From: Amorphochlora amoebiformis | Lineage: Eukaryota; Cercozoa; Chlorarachniophyceae | Assembly: GCA_054601695.1 (NCBI GenBank) | Contig: BAAHQB010000221.1 | Span: 62,001-126,000, forward strand | DNA length: 64,000 nt | Direction: 5' to 3' | Part shown: piece by piece, positions 63,982 through 64,000 of the stretch | How the letters are laid out: each line of letters opens with the position of its first letter | Position numbering within the stretch: position 1 is the stretch's first letter | Translations under genes and position numbers: made by a program | The notes under the pieces: generated by a model | Told to the model about the DNA's origin: nothing | Database searches by the model: none | What the model saw: only the letters and a program-made list of their open reading frames with translations

Positions 63982-64000
63982 CTGGTGGATGTGTTTTACG

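Overview
This window is nuclear DNA from an intron-rich eukaryote. Evidence: GT-AG introns in every gene, TTAGGG/CCCTAA repeats, glutathione transferase, Mpv17-family, bromodomain, RanBP2 zinc-finger and Tudor/LRR genes, and no operons or bacterial ribosome sites. The lineage cannot be fixed from sequence alone. TTAGGG is used by animals, fungi and several protist groups, and the small, very intron-dense genes suggest a unicellular eukaryote. By eye, well over half of the window is (TA)n. That microsatellite is not intergenic filler: it is the body of most introns. Typical coding exons are 20-90 nt islands between TA tracts, and many splice sites are made from the tract itself (donor GTATAT, acceptor TATATAG). 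I rebuilt genes by hand by chaining islands with AG/GT borders and matching reading phase. Every complete chain closes on a multiple of three.

Layout. 252-4682 (+): 3' part of an S1/OB-like protein with an acidic Ala-rich tail. 4683-6237: spacer with short tandem repeats. 6238-7590 (-): 3' part of a small basic protein. 7597-9330: AAAC-type repeat and a TGCATG satellite with a 659-bp higher-order copy. 9469-10446 (+): 3' part of an unknown gene. 10863-23737 (-): unknown 313-aa protein in 19 exons over 12.9 kb. 24904-28909 (-): 196-aa protein with a signal-like start and three CxxC pairs. 29130-29967 (+): complete cytosolic glutathione S-transferase. 30921-36782 (-): basic protein with a RanBP2-type zinc finger. 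36867-41424 (-): compact bromodomain protein. 41748-45186 (-): unknown helical protein. 45325-60154 (-): at least 29 exons encoding a Tudor/Agenet-like domain followed by ribonuclease-inhibitor-type leucine-rich repeats. 61149-63981 (+): complete Mpv17/PMP22-family membrane protein.

Most of the genes lie on the minus strand. Three (RanBP2 finger, bromodomain, Tudor-LRR) look like nuclear or chromatin factors, but nothing shows that they act together.

The main discovery is a pattern I call exon echoes. About 20 exons are accompanied by partial copies. Copies upstream of the real exon keep the acceptor and the exon's 5' part. Copies downstream keep the exon's 3' part and the donor. This is what repeated tandem duplication gives when one breakpoint is in the TA tract and the other is inside the exon. 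Telomere-type repeats also sit inside several introns and in one case carry five copies of a coding exon.
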